A stretch of 64,000 nucleotides of DNA from Myxococcales bacterium UBA1238 (GTDB lineage: Bacteria; Myxococcota_A; Bradymonadia; UBA7976; UBA1532), in assembly GCA_002309015.1 (NCBI GenBank), contig DBWM01000010.1, forward strand, positions 105,834 through 169,833. Direction: 5' to 3'. Each line of letters starts with the position of its first letter. Within the stretch, counting starts at the first letter, position 1. The notes below the pieces were generated by a model. It saw only the letters and a program-made list of their open reading frames with translations. It did no database searches and was not told the origin of the DNA. Positions 26,721-36,100 of the stretch are shown here, one piece after another. The position numbers were made by a program, and so were the translations under genes.

Positions 26721-28063
26721 GGCAAAACGCGTGTTTTCTGACTGCGTTGACCCTTCTTCTGGGCTCGGTCTCGCTTTTGGGATGTGATGCCCGCGAAGCT
26801 GAAAATACCTTAGTGATTTGGCATGCTTACCGAGGCGCTGAGGAAGAACAGCTGAAAGAAGTCGTCAAGCATTTTGAAGAAAAGAAGGCGAAGGAAGGGC
26901 AGCCTCAGCCGGTGCGCATCGTGGGCCTGCCGTACGACGCCTTTGCAAACAAGCTTTCAAACGCGATTCCGCGCGGTAACGGTCCGGATTTATTCATCTT
27001 TGCGCACGATCGCCTGGGAGACTGGGCCGAGACCGACCTGCTCGAACCGATCAGCTTCTGGGCGGACGAAAAGCTCGCGGATCTTTACCTGGACGGTACA
27101 TTGGAGCCGCTGACCTACCGCGGCGATCTGTATGGCCTGCCCACCTCTTACAAGAGTTTGGTGCTGTTTTACGACAAAACCCTGGTCGATCACCCGCCGA
27201 AGACCACGGACGAGATGATCGCGCAGGCGAAGGCCGTTCGCGCCAAGGGCAATGACTATTGGGGTATCGCGTACGAGATCGACGATCTCTACTCCCATGC
27301 CGCCTGGCTGCACGGGTTTGGCGGGCATATTTACGCGCCGAATGCTCAAAATCCCGACGAGCTCGCCATCGACGACGACAAGGTGGCGCAGAGCATGCTG
27401 TTCTCGCGGCGCTTGCTCAAAACCGAGAAGATCTTCCCCGAAGAGGCCAACGGCTCTTTGGTGACCAGCCTGTTTTTGCAGCATAAACTCGCGTTTGCGG
27501 TCTCCGGGCCCTGGTTTGTGGCCGAGCTCGAAGGGCATGATTCCTGGGCGACGACGACGATGCCGGTGGTTTCGGAGACGGGGCTTCCGGCAAAGCCGTT
27601 TATGGGCGTGGAAGGCGTATTTTTGAGCAAGCGTTCGACCCACAAGCGGGCGGCATTTGAGCTCATGAAATACCTGACCGGTGACGAAGAGGCGATCGAT
27701 CGCATGGACAAGGCGGGGCAGATCGTGGCCAACCGGTCAGCGTACGAAAAATGTAATGAATTAAAGACGTTGGATGCGGATCGCAAGGCGCCGGCTGAGG
27801 GGACTGCGACCGCTCTCGCGCATCGCGTGGCGGCTTCGGCGGGCTGGCTTGTGGCCATGAAAAAGCCCGAGTACCAGCGCTGCCTTTCGCATCCCGAGCG
27901 CCAGGTGTTTCAGTTGCAGGCGGCTCAAACGGAACCGATGTCGAATCGCCCGCATATGAACCGCGTGTGGACGCCCATGAAGCGCGCCCTCTCCAATGTG
28001 ATCGTCTACGGCAAGGATCCCAAAGTGGTTTTGCCCGAGACGGTGAAGCAGATTCAAAAATAG
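26717..28063 (+). CDS. Extracellular sugar-binding lipoprotein of ABC importer (MalE-like)
   Basis: A 448-aa solute-binding protein. The signal peptide ends in LLGC (Cys23), so it is lipid-anchored rather than free as in E. coli MalE. The mature protein has the family pattern: IWHAYRG near the start, GNGPDLFIFAHDRLGDWAE, LYGLPTSYKSLVLFYDK and SGPWFVAELEG. It delivers substrate to the two permeases encoded downstream. The C-terminal 80 residues are longer than the typical fold end and include KRALSNVIVYGKDP, a usual closing helix. The sugar specificity cannot be read reliably. Confidence 0.88.
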   Translation: MRQNACFLTALTLLLGSVSLLGCDAREAENTLVIWHAYRGAEEEQLKEVVKHFEEKKAKEGQPQPVRIVGLPYDAFANKLSNAIPRGNGPDLFIFAHDRLGDWAETDLLEPISFWADEKLADLYLDGTLEPLTYRGDLYGLPTSYKSLVLFYDKTLVDHPPKTTDEMIAQAKAVRAKGNDYWGIAYEIDDLYSHAAWLHGFGGHIYAPNAQNPDELAIDDDKVAQSMLFSRRLLKTEKIFPEEANGSLVTSLFLQHKLAFAVSGPWFVAELEGHDSWATTTMPVVSETGLPAKPFMGVEGVFLSKRSTHKRAAFELMKYLTGDEEAIDRMDKAGQIVANRSAYEKCNELKTLDADRKAPAEGTATALAHRVAASAGWLVAMKKPEYQRCLSHPERQVFQLQAAQTEPMSNRPHMNRVWTPMKRALSNVIVYGKDPKVVLPETVKQIQK

Positions 28064-28073
28064 GTGAAGCGGC

Positions 28074-29735
28074 ATGAGCGAAATTCAGCAAACAGAACAG
28101 CGATCGGGCTTGATTGCGCCTTGCATTGCGATGGTTTTGGCGCTCATCGCGGGGGGAGCGGCTTTACAGGGTTATGCCGATCACCGTTACGCGTCGGTTG
28201 CAGAATATCAGGCGACCAAGCTGGCGCAGGATATCACCGCACAGGCAAACCCGTCTCAATTCGCGCAAGAGTCTGAAAAACAAGGCTTTTTGGTCCGAAT
28301 GATCGAGGATCAGAAGGGCCAGAGCAAATACAGTTTTTTGCGCAAGCTGAAATATCAGGTGGATCCCGAACGCCAGGGGAAGGCGCTCGATCCGAACGAC
28401 GATCGCGACAAGGCCTCGGCCGACGCCTTTCTGGCGGCATTAGGCGGGGCTAAGGTCTCGGATGTGACCGATTCTAAAGGACATTTGCTGGCAAAGCGCG
28501 GGATGCATCGCATCGATGATCTTCACGTGGCGGCGGCAGATGCCAAGGTGATCGCGTATCAGGCGCCCTGGTTTAAACTTTTGGGCTTTGCGATTTTGGG
28601 CTTTGTGCTCTGGGGCCTCTGCGTGAAGTTCGGTCCGCGCAAGCGCTGGCCGCCTCTGCTGGGCTTTCTCCTGGGCGGCGCTGCCATCTTAACTCCGGTT
28701 GCGATGGAGCTTTTTGGACTCGACGGCCGCATATTGGGTGACTGGGCTTCGAAGGTGCCGACATCGGGCGAACTCATCCCCGTGGCTGCAGCGTTGCTCC
28801 CGATCGTGGGCTTTGGCGTTTACGGCATGATCCGCCGCGGCGTCGCATCGCCCAACCGCCTGGCGTTTACGTACATCACCCCCGCGATGCTCGGGATGGC
28901 GCTCCTGATCCTGGTGCCCTTTGCCATCGGCGTGGGCCTCGCGTTCATGCATCACGATCACGGGCATTACACCTTTGTGGGCTTAAGGAACTTCATCGAC
29001 ATCATTTCGAGCGACGGCACTTCGATCACCGATCCGCTGAATTTTTACTTTACCCTCGGGGTGACCATCCTCTGGACGCTGACCAACGTCTTTTTGCACG
29101 TCGCTATCGGCCTTGCGCTGGCGCTGATCTTAAAGAACCCCACATTGCGCTTTAAGGGCGTCTACCGCGTGCTTCTGATCGTGCCCTGGGCGGTGCCGAG
29201 CTACATCACGGCGCTCGTTTGGAAGGGCATGTTTAACAAGCAATATGGCTTAATTAACAACATCTTAGAGACGCTCGGCATCGAGCCGATCGCGTGGTTC
29301 GGGCAGTTCTGGACGTCGTTTTCGGCCAACCTGACCACCAATACCTGGCTCGGGTTCCCGTTCATGATGGTGGTCGCTTTGGGCGCGCTGCAGTCGATCC
29401 CCACGGATTTGTACGAAGCGGCCGAAGTCGATGGTGCCAATCAATGGCAGCAATTTAAGAAAATCACTTTGCCCCTGTTGATGCCCGCGCTGTTGCCCTC
29501 TGTGATTCTGGGCTCCATCTGGACGTTCAACATGTTCAACATCATCTACCTGGTGAGTGGCGGCCAGCCCAACGGCGCAACCGACATCCTGATCGTCGAG
29601 GCTTACCGATACGCCTTCGAGCAAAACCGCTACGGCTATGCGGCGGCTTACTCGATGCTGATCTTCTTCATCTTGTGGGGCTATTCGAAAGTCACCGAAC
29701 GGGTTTCGAAGGCTGCGGAAAGTGTGTACGGATGA
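28074..29735 (+). CDS. Sugar ABC transporter permease (MalF type) with extra N-terminal region
   Basis: A 553-aa inner-membrane permease. One helix at about residues 13-33 is followed by some 130 hydrophilic residues, then two or three further helices (about 165-270). The conserved permease core starts with FTYITPAMLGMALLI, and the EAA loop (EAAEVDGANQWQQFKKITLP) contacts the ATPase. E. coli MalF has a large periplasmic loop later in the chain; here the extra hydrophilic segment sits between the first two helices. The gene starts 10 bases after the binding-protein stop, and its stop overlaps the next permease start (ATGA). Confidence 0.88.
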   Translation: MSEIQQTEQRSGLIAPCIAMVLALIAGGAALQGYADHRYASVAEYQATKLAQDITAQANPSQFAQESEKQGFLVRMIEDQKGQSKYSFLRKLKYQVDPERQGKALDPNDDRDKASADAFLAALGGAKVSDVTDSKGHLLAKRGMHRIDDLHVAAADAKVIAYQAPWFKLLGFAILGFVLWGLCVKFGPRKRWPPLLGFLLGGAAILTPVAMELFGLDGRILGDWASKVPTSGELIPVAAALLPIVGFGVYGMIRRGVASPNRLAFTYITPAMLGMALLILVPFAIGVGLAFMHHDHGHYTFVGLRNFIDIISSDGTSITDPLNFYFTLGVTILWTLTNVFLHVAIGLALALILKNPTLRFKGVYRVLLIVPWAVPSYITALVWKGMFNKQYGLINNILETLGIEPIAWFGQFWTSFSANLTTNTWLGFPFMMVVALGALQSIPTDLYEAAEVDGANQWQQFKKITLPLLMPALLPSVILGSIWTFNMFNIIYLVSGGQPNGATDILIVEAYRYAFEQNRYGYAAAYSMLIFFILWGYSKVTERVSKAAESVYG

Positions 29736-30586
29736 GTCAACAACAAGAAGAACAAGTTTGCGATCCCAAGGGATCCCGTCATATCGGCACGCACATCTTT
29801 TTGATTTTATTCACGATTGTCACCTTGTTCCCGGTGCTCTGGGTCATCAAGATGGCGTTTCGCGACAATCAGACCTTTGCGACCGATTTGAATCCGCTGC
29901 CGACGGAGTTTTCGCTGCAAAACTTTATCGACATCTTTAACGCGCCTTACTTTGGCCAGCAGCTGTTCAACTCGTTCGTGATTTCGCTCTCGACCACGAT
30001 CGTGGGCGTGTTTCTGGCCTGCACGGCGGCTTACGCTTTCAGCCGTTTCCGGTTTCCGGGGCGCCAGGCGGGGTTGAACGCGTTTTTGGTGACGCAGATG
30101 TTCCCCGGCACGATGATGATGATCCCGCTCTATCTGGTGCTCGATACTTTGGGGCTTTTGGATCAGACGCTGGGCCTCATCTTTGTGTATTCGACCACCT
30201 CGATCCCGTTCTGCGTGTTCATGCTCAAGGGCTATTTCGATACGATCCCCAAGGATCTGGAAGAGAGCGCGCTGATGGATGGCGCGAGCCAGTTCACCAT
30301 TTTCTGGAGAATCATCATGCCGCTCTCCAGGCCGGCCATCGCGGTGACCGCCTTGTTCAGCTTTATGACCGCGTGGAACGAGTACGTGCTGGCCGCAACC
30401 TTTATGAGCAAAGAATCCGCCTATACGCTGCCTGTGCGCTTGCAGAGTTACGTTGGAAACTACACCACCGAGTGGGGTCACTTTGCAGCGGGCGCGCTTT
30501 TGGTCAGCATTCCCGTGATGATCCTCTTCTTTGCGCTGCAAAAGCATTTGGTTGGCGGTCTGACAGCCGGTGCCGTTAAAGGCTAA
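29732..30586 (+). CDS. Sugar ABC transporter permease (MalG type)
   Basis: A 284-aa inner-membrane permease with about six helices. The start at 29732 overlaps the upstream stop as ATGA; a longer frame into the upstream gene is rejected. The N-terminal helix region reads HIFLILFTIVTLFPVLWVI. The EAA loop is ESALMDGASQFTIFWRIIMPL, which docks with the ATPase. It ends with KHLVGGLTAGAVKG, a MalG hallmark. It pairs with the MalF-type subunit to form the channel. Confidence 0.9.
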   Translation: MSQQQEEQVCDPKGSRHIGTHIFLILFTIVTLFPVLWVIKMAFRDNQTFATDLNPLPTEFSLQNFIDIFNAPYFGQQLFNSFVISLSTTIVGVFLACTAAYAFSRFRFPGRQAGLNAFLVTQMFPGTMMMIPLYLVLDTLGLLDQTLGLIFVYSTTSIPFCVFMLKGYFDTIPKDLEESALMDGASQFTIFWRIIMPLSRPAIAVTALFSFMTAWNEYVLAATFMSKESAYTLPVRLQSYVGNYTTEWGHFAAGALLVSIPVMILFFALQKHLVGGLTAGAVKG

Positions 30587-30590
30587 TCGC

Positions 30591-31553
30591 ATGCCTACAA
30601 GTCCCACCTCTTTAAATTCAGAGAACCATTCACAAATCGACCATCGCCACACACCCGACGCAGTGCCCGATCACTTGCGGCGCTACGCCGAGTTGCTGGA
30701 AGACTGCGATGCCTTTGTGCAGGCGGCGATGAAACCTTTGCCGAGAGTGATTTGGGAAAACCCGTTAAGACCGCTTGAAGACGAAGCGCTGTTTGCACGC
30801 ACGGAAGCGGAGCCTGTTTCCTGGCGGGCGAGAACATGGCGCTTGCCCACAGAGAGCAAACCAGGCGCATGGCCGGAGTTCTTTTTGGGATCGATCCATT
30901 GTCAGGAAGAAGCAGCGCTTCTGGCAGGGGATTTGCTGAGTGCTTTACCGGGCGAGAAGATCCTCGACTTATGCGCAGCGCCTGGAGGAAAGACTGCACA
31001 GATTGCGGTTGCGATGCAGGATAAAGGGATGCTTGTGGCCAATGAAAAGACCCTGGGTCGCCTGCCTTCACTTCGGCGTACGCTTGATCGGTTGGGTGTT
31101 ACCTGTGCTGAGGTCACCTGGGCCGACGGTGCGCGCCTGCGTTATCCTGCTGCATTCTTTGATCGCGTGCTTGCAGACGTGCCCTGCACTTGTGAGGGGA
31201 CCAGCCGCAAAGCGATGGGTCGCCGCGAACCAACGGATGAGGGTTATCGCGCTTCAGTGGTTCAGACGCAGCGAGCATTGCTTCGCGCCGCCATAAGAAT
31301 GTGTAAACCCGGAGGCGTGATCCTTTACTCGACATGCACGTATGCACCAGAAGAAAACGAGGGTGTGTTGACGGCGATGGGCGATACGGTGGTGGTGGAG
31401 AAGGTCGATTTACCGCAGGGACTGAAAGCATCACCGGGCGTCACGAGCTTTCAGGGTCGCGTCTTTCGTCAGGACGCTGTCAACGCTGTCCGTCTTTGGC
31501 CGCACATCAGTGATACCGGAGGATTTTTCGTTGCGAAGCTACGCCGCCTTTGA
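30591..31553 (+). CDS. RNA m5C methyltransferase (RsmB/RsmF/NSUN family), catalytic domain
   Basis: A 320-aa SAM-dependent cytosine-C5 methyltransferase for rRNA or tRNA. SAM-binding motif I is LDLCAAPGGKT (126-136). The two catalytic cysteines are Cys199 in DVPC (motif IV) and Cys249 in STCTYAPEENE (motif VI). It lacks both the N-terminal NusB-like domain of RsmB and the C-terminal PUA-like domain of RsmF. The following overlapping gene appears to supply the latter. The start follows the permease stop by four bases, so it is read in the sugar operon, an odd pairing that probably reflects simple read-through. Confidence 0.85.
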   Translation: MPTSPTSLNSENHSQIDHRHTPDAVPDHLRRYAELLEDCDAFVQAAMKPLPRVIWENPLRPLEDEALFARTEAEPVSWRARTWRLPTESKPGAWPEFFLGSIHCQEEAALLAGDLLSALPGEKILDLCAAPGGKTAQIAVAMQDKGMLVANEKTLGRLPSLRRTLDRLGVTCAEVTWADGARLRYPAAFFDRVLADVPCTCEGTSRKAMGRREPTDEGYRASVVQTQRALLRAAIRMCKPGGVILYSTCTYAPEENEGVLTAMGDTVVVEKVDLPQGLKASPGVTSFQGRVFRQDAVNAVRLWPHISDTGGFFVAKLRRL

Positions 31554-31989
31554 ACCGTTTCCTGAAACGGCGTTCTTACTCGAGTGGCTTGAGAGGCGTT
31601 ACGGCTTTAACCCTGACGTATTCTCGGATCACAGGTTTTGGTACAGGCCGGGTTCTCCTGCAGTCTGGGTTGCAAACAAAGATTGCGAGCCCGTCGAAGG
31701 CGTACTCCTGGAATCGATGGGGATGATGGTGACGCGCCAGGAACCACCCAGGGGGATGCTTTGCAACGTCTTTGTGCACCGGTTTGGGCTCAGCGCCACG
31801 AAGCATGTGGTCACGCTCAGCAAGGATCAGGCCAGCCTTTTTTTGGATCGCAGGGATGTCGACCTGGGACAGGTTCCGGAGGAGCAGGGTTTTTGCGTCG
31901 TGCGCACGGCCACGCGTCCTTTGGGCACAGGCAAGGTTGAAGGCAGCCTGCTCCATAGCCATATTCCCAACAGCTGGATCCAGGGGTGA
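31531..31989 (+). CDS. PUA-like RNA-binding protein, probably a split-off C-terminal part of the m5C methyltransferase
   Basis: A 152-aa protein. TTG at 31531 is chosen because GGAGG (31518-31522) sits eight bases upstream, inside the end of the methyltransferase gene; a GTG at 31510 would place the SD inside the frame. The sequence (FDSDHRFWYRPG-like aromatic strand region, then GMLCNVFVHRFGL and SLFLDRRDVDLG) resembles the RsmF-type PUA domain. It overlaps the methyltransferase by 23 bases in another frame. Together the two genes make one RsmF-like enzyme in two chains. The last seven codons lie in a repeated DNA element. Confidence 0.65.
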   Translation: MRSYAAFEPFPETAFLLEWLERRYGFNPDVFSDHRFWYRPGSPAVWVANKDCEPVEGVLLESMGMMVTRQEPPRGMLCNVFVHRFGLSATKHVVTLSKDQASLFLDRRDVDLGQVPEEQGFCVVRTATRPLGTGKVEGSLLHSHIPNSWIQG

Positions 31990-32028
31990 CGGGATCGCTT
32001 CGTCATTCCCAACAGCTGGATCCAGGGG
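31963..32028. repeat. Two 24-bp direct repeats, the first forming the end of a gene
   Basis: ATTCCCAACAGCTGGATCCA with a following GGGG occurs at 31963-31986 and again at 32005-32028, 42 bases apart. Each contains the short palindromes CAGCTG and TGGATCCA. The first copy supplies the last codons and lies against the stop of the PUA-like gene; the second is intergenic. Short dispersed elements in bacterial genomes often look like this. Confidence 0.75.
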
Positions 32029-32233
32029 GCGCCTGAGCGCTCCATCGTTTTTTTGAAGTCCCTCTTTTTTTTCATGACCCCCATCTTTGCCCTCCCTGCC
32101 GTTTTCTTTTTCACCGTTGTCGCATTTTTTGTCGCATTTGGTGGATTCAGGGTGGCAGAAGGGTGCATTCTCGCGTAGAGTCTTTGACGTGAGTTCCGCT
32201 GTAAGCGGGGCTGTTTGCAAAGGAAATCGGATC

Positions 32234-32989
32234 ATGGCGAGCAAGCAGAAGTCACCGCAGGCAGGCGATCAGTTGACGCCGTCGACGCATGCCCCAGCGC
32301 CCGCAGAAGCGGAATCCTGGGAATCGGAGGGATCCCCTTTGGATTCAGGGGAATGGGCAGCGGATCCGAAGGATGAGTTTGCGTTTGAGGCGCAGCCTTC
32401 GCTTTCAAGGCTGGTGCAGTCAGAGGGGGCAGAGGGGGATGCAGACTGGGCAGCGCTCCATTTGGAGCGGCGGCTGAGTGAAGGCGACGAAGAGCTGCTC
32501 GAAGCTTTGGGCGAAGAGAAGCTGAACCGCTACAGCGAGATGGTGAAGTCGATGACCGACTATGCCATGAGTTTTACCGCTGATGAGGTCAGGGATCTGC
32601 TTGAAGCGGAGATTGGGCGCAGCAAGGCGTTTAAGGCGATCGAAGAGGAAGACAGGCTGCGGCAGGCCGACGAGTTTGGCAGCGAAGAATGGTTTCAGTG
32701 GTGCCAGGAGATGGGCAAGCGCCAGACGCCTGAGTTCCAGTTTGAGATGGGTCGCATCCTGCTGCGCCGTAAAGACGTCGAGCTTTACGATGAGAAGGCC
32801 TTTCATTGGTTTTTAAAGGCAGCAGATCAGGGCTTTCCCGATGCAGAGTTTGCGCTGGGGCGTTGTTACGAGCGGGGGATTGGGACAGAGATCGATAAGG
32901 ATGAGGCGCTCTATTGGTACAGGAAGGCTTTGGAGCAGGGGCATAAGCTCGCAAAGAAGGCGGTGGCGCGCTTAAAATCCGAGGAATAG
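32234..32989 (+). CDS. Sel1-repeat protein, short
   Basis: A 251-aa cytoplasmic protein with AGGAA upstream of its ATG. The first 75 residues are Pro/Glu/Asp-rich and probably disordered. A helical region with many Glu and Leu (about 80-160) follows, and then about two to three Sel1 repeats (EFQFEMGRILLRR, DAEFALGRCYERGIG, ALYWYRKALEQGH). It lies before the giant Sel1 gene and is separated from it by a terminator-like hairpin. A protein-binding role is likely; the partner is unknown. Confidence 0.8.
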   Translation: MASKQKSPQAGDQLTPSTHAPAPAEAESWESEGSPLDSGEWAADPKDEFAFEAQPSLSRLVQSEGAEGDADWAALHLERRLSEGDEELLEALGEEKLNRYSEMVKSMTDYAMSFTADEVRDLLEAEIGRSKAFKAIEEEDRLRQADEFGSEEWFQWCQEMGKRQTPEFQFEMGRILLRRKDVELYDEKAFHWFLKAADQGFPDAEFALGRCYERGIGTEIDKDEALYWYRKALEQGHKLAKKAVARLKSEE

Positions 32990-33009
32990 TCGGGCGTCGG
33001 GGCAGGCAG

Positions 33010-33038
33010 GGCTTTCTTTTTAAAGAAGCCTTTTTTTT
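33010..33038 (+). terminator. Rho-independent terminator after the short Sel1 gene
   Basis: The arms GGCTTTCTTT and AAAGAAGCC pair with one bulged base around a short TTA loop and are followed by eight T residues at 33031-33038. It lies 21 bases after the stop codon. It implies the giant Sel1 gene has its own promoter in the following 130 bases, where the 16-17-base element TTTGA(A)GGGATCTCTTT occurs twice (33043 and 33062). Confidence 0.8.
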
Positions 33039-33168
33039 GCAGTTTGAGGGATCTCTTTTTCTTTGAAGGGATCTCTTTGTTTTTAAAGCAGCATTCCATC
33101 CAGAGAATCATCGCAGGCTGTTTTTTAAAGCCGGTCTTTTTTCAATCACAAAAAAAAGGAGTCTGAAC

Positions 33169-36100
33169 ATGCAGGTACCGAAGCTGACCGAAGAATTTGA
33201 GCAGGCGTTGCTGAAAGATGAGCAGGCGGCGCTTGAAGCGCTGAAGGCGGGCGTTGAGCGGGGCGAGCGGGACGCTCTCTACAACATGGGCGTCTGTTAT
33301 ATGAACGGGATTCACTGTGAGACGGACTTTAAAAAGGCGCTGTCGTTCTTTTTGCGCGCAGCGGAGCTCGGTCACATCGAAGCCCAGTGCTACGTGGGCA
33401 ACTGTTATGAGTTTGGCGTCGACGGTGCGATCGATGAGGACAAAGCCTTTGAGTGGTATCGCAAGGCAGCGCTCGCGGGATCCAAGAATGCACAGCTTCA
33501 GCTCGGTGTTTGCTACGTCTGGGGCGTGGGATGCGAGGTCGACAAGGAAGAAGGGATCAGGTGGTTCCGTAAACCGGCCATCGATGGCGACGCCCACGCG
33601 CAGTGCGAGCTTGCAGGCTGTTATTTAACCGGGAACGTGGTCGAGCAAAACGAGATCGAGGCCTTTAAATGGTTTAAGGCAGCCGCCAAACAGGGGCTCG
33701 ATGTTGCGCAGAAGAAGCTTGCAGAGTGTTATTTTAAAGGCATAGGCACCGCGCAGAATCAGTCAGAGGGCGAAAAATGGCTTCTCATTCCGGCACAGAA
33801 AGGCGATGCCCATTCTCAGTTTGAACTGGGCGAATATTACAGGAAGGGGGAGTTTGTTCAGCAGGATCTGGTCAAGGCGGCGGAATGGTATGCCAAAGCT
33901 GCGGAGCAGGGACTCGTTGAAGCGCAGGAGATGCTCGGCGAATGCTACTTAAAGGGCATTGGCGTCGAAGAGAACAGCCAGCTGGGACTCAAATGGCTCT
34001 TTAAGGAGGCGGAAGAGGGTAACGCCAACAAGCAGTTTGAGCTCGCCGAATGTTACAGGCGCGGCGCTTACGTTGAGCAGGATCTGGTCGAAGCGGGGCA
34101 TTGGTACAAAAAAGCAGCCGCACAGGGTCACGAGGAAGCGATGCTCAGGCTCGGTGAAGGGTATCTTCTGGGGCTTGCCGGTGAGACCAATATCAAGGAA
34201 GGGCTGTACTGGTTTTGCAGGCCTGCAGAGCTCGGCAACGTGAGGCAGATGTTTCTTTTGGCTGAGCATTACTTTGACGGTTATGTGGTGGCTCAGGATT
34301 ACGTCAAGGCGGTCCATTGGTACAAGGAAGCGGCCTTAAAGGGCGACAGCGATGCCCAGAAGAAGCTTGGAGAATGCTATCTGCGCGGTCTTGGGGTCAG
34401 TCAGAACAAGGCTGAAGGCTTAAAATGGCTTTGCAGACCCGCTGAAATGGGGAACGTAACCCAGCAAATCTGGCTTGCAGAATGCTATCTCGAAGGAAAC
34501 ATCGTCGAGAAGGATGAGAAGCTTGCGTTTCACTGGTATGCCCTTGCGGCGCAAAAAGAAGATGCCTATGCGGCGATGCGTCTGGGCGAGTTTTACATCA
34601 GGGGCATCGGCATCGAAAAAGATGAAGCTTTGGGGCGCAAATGGCTGCTCAGGCCGGCCAGTGAAGGGAGCACTTATCACCAGTATAAGGTTGGCCTGTA
34701 TTACCTTGAGGGTGAGCTTTTGCCTAAAGACCCCAAGCAGGCCTTTTACTGGTTCAAGCAGGCGGCTGAATCGGGGCTCGTGATCGCTCAGCGAAAGCTC
34801 GGCGAGTGTTATTTAAAGGGCATCGGCGTTGAACAGGATGAGACGATGGCTGTGATCTGGCTTTCAAATCCTGCTGAATGCGGCGATCCCTATGAACAGT
34901 TCTGGCTCGGCAACTGTTATTTTGAGGGGCATCTTGTACCGAAGGACGACGAGAAAGCCCTGTACTGGTATCGAAAAGCCGCCGATCAGGGCAATCTGCT
35001 TGCACAGAGGCGTTACGGTGAATGCATCCTGCACGGCATTGGCTGCGTTGCGGATATGGAAGAAGGTCTCAAATGGATCCGGAAACCGGCCGAGAGCGGC
35101 GATGCCGAGAGCCAGTTTTCCCTTGGGCTGATCTATCTCGACGGTGAAGAGGTTCAGAAGGACGATAAGGAAGCCTTCAAATGGTTTAAAGCAGCCGCCA
35201 TGCAGGGGCTTGAGATCGCTCAAAAGAAGGTGGGGGAGTGTTATCTGACTGGTACGGGCGTCGAATTCAATCAAAGCCTCGGCATCAAATGGCTCTTCAT
35301 GCCTGCCCGCAGCGGTCACCTCATCGAACAATATGAGATGGGCCAGAATTACCTGAACGGTGTCCTGGTGGAGCAGGATTACTACAAGGCGATCAAATGG
35401 TTCAGGCTTGCGGCCGCTCACGCTTATCAGCCCGCCAAGGATGCGCTCAATGATTGCTACAGAAGGGGCCTTGTGGCGGAGGATCAGGACAGCGAAGTTC
35501 CGAACTGGACCCCGAGAATGAGCGATGCGCAGACGCCCAAACAGCTCTTTAACCTGGGCGTCAGTTATTACAAGGGTCGCGGCATTGCCCGAAGCTATGA
35601 AAAAGCGGTCAAGTTCTTCTCGAAAGCAGCCCAGATGGGTTACGAGGAAGCCAAGCACGCGCTCGGCCGTTGTTATCTTCTTGGGCAGGGTGTTCCGCAG
35701 GATAAAGAGAAAGGCTTAAAGCTCTTTTGCCTGAATGCGGAGCAGGGGAACATTGAAGCGCAGTTCCGCCTCGCTGAACATTACCTTTCGGGCAGCATTT
35801 TAGACAAGGATGAGGTCAAGGCAGTCTATTGGCTGACTGAAGCGGCCAGGCGCGGGCATGATCAGGCTCAGATTCGTTTAGGTGAATGCTATCTGAACGG
35901 TATCGGCGTCTTAAAGGATTTGAACGAGGGCTTTAAATGGCTTTGTAAGCCCGCCGAAAGCGGTGATCCGAGCAAGCAGTACGCCCTTGCGGTTCTGCTT
36001 TTGGAAGGGGTGCGCGTCGATAAGAATGAACCCCTCGCGATTCACTGGCTCACCCTTGCGGCCAAGCAGGGTTACACCAAGGCGCAGCTCAGGCTCGGCG

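Noticed and set aside
33001..33168. Riboswitch or small RNA in the gap before the giant Sel1 gene
   Set aside because: The fold is explained by a simple terminator; the rest is A/T-rich with a short direct repeat and no conserved riboswitch-like core.
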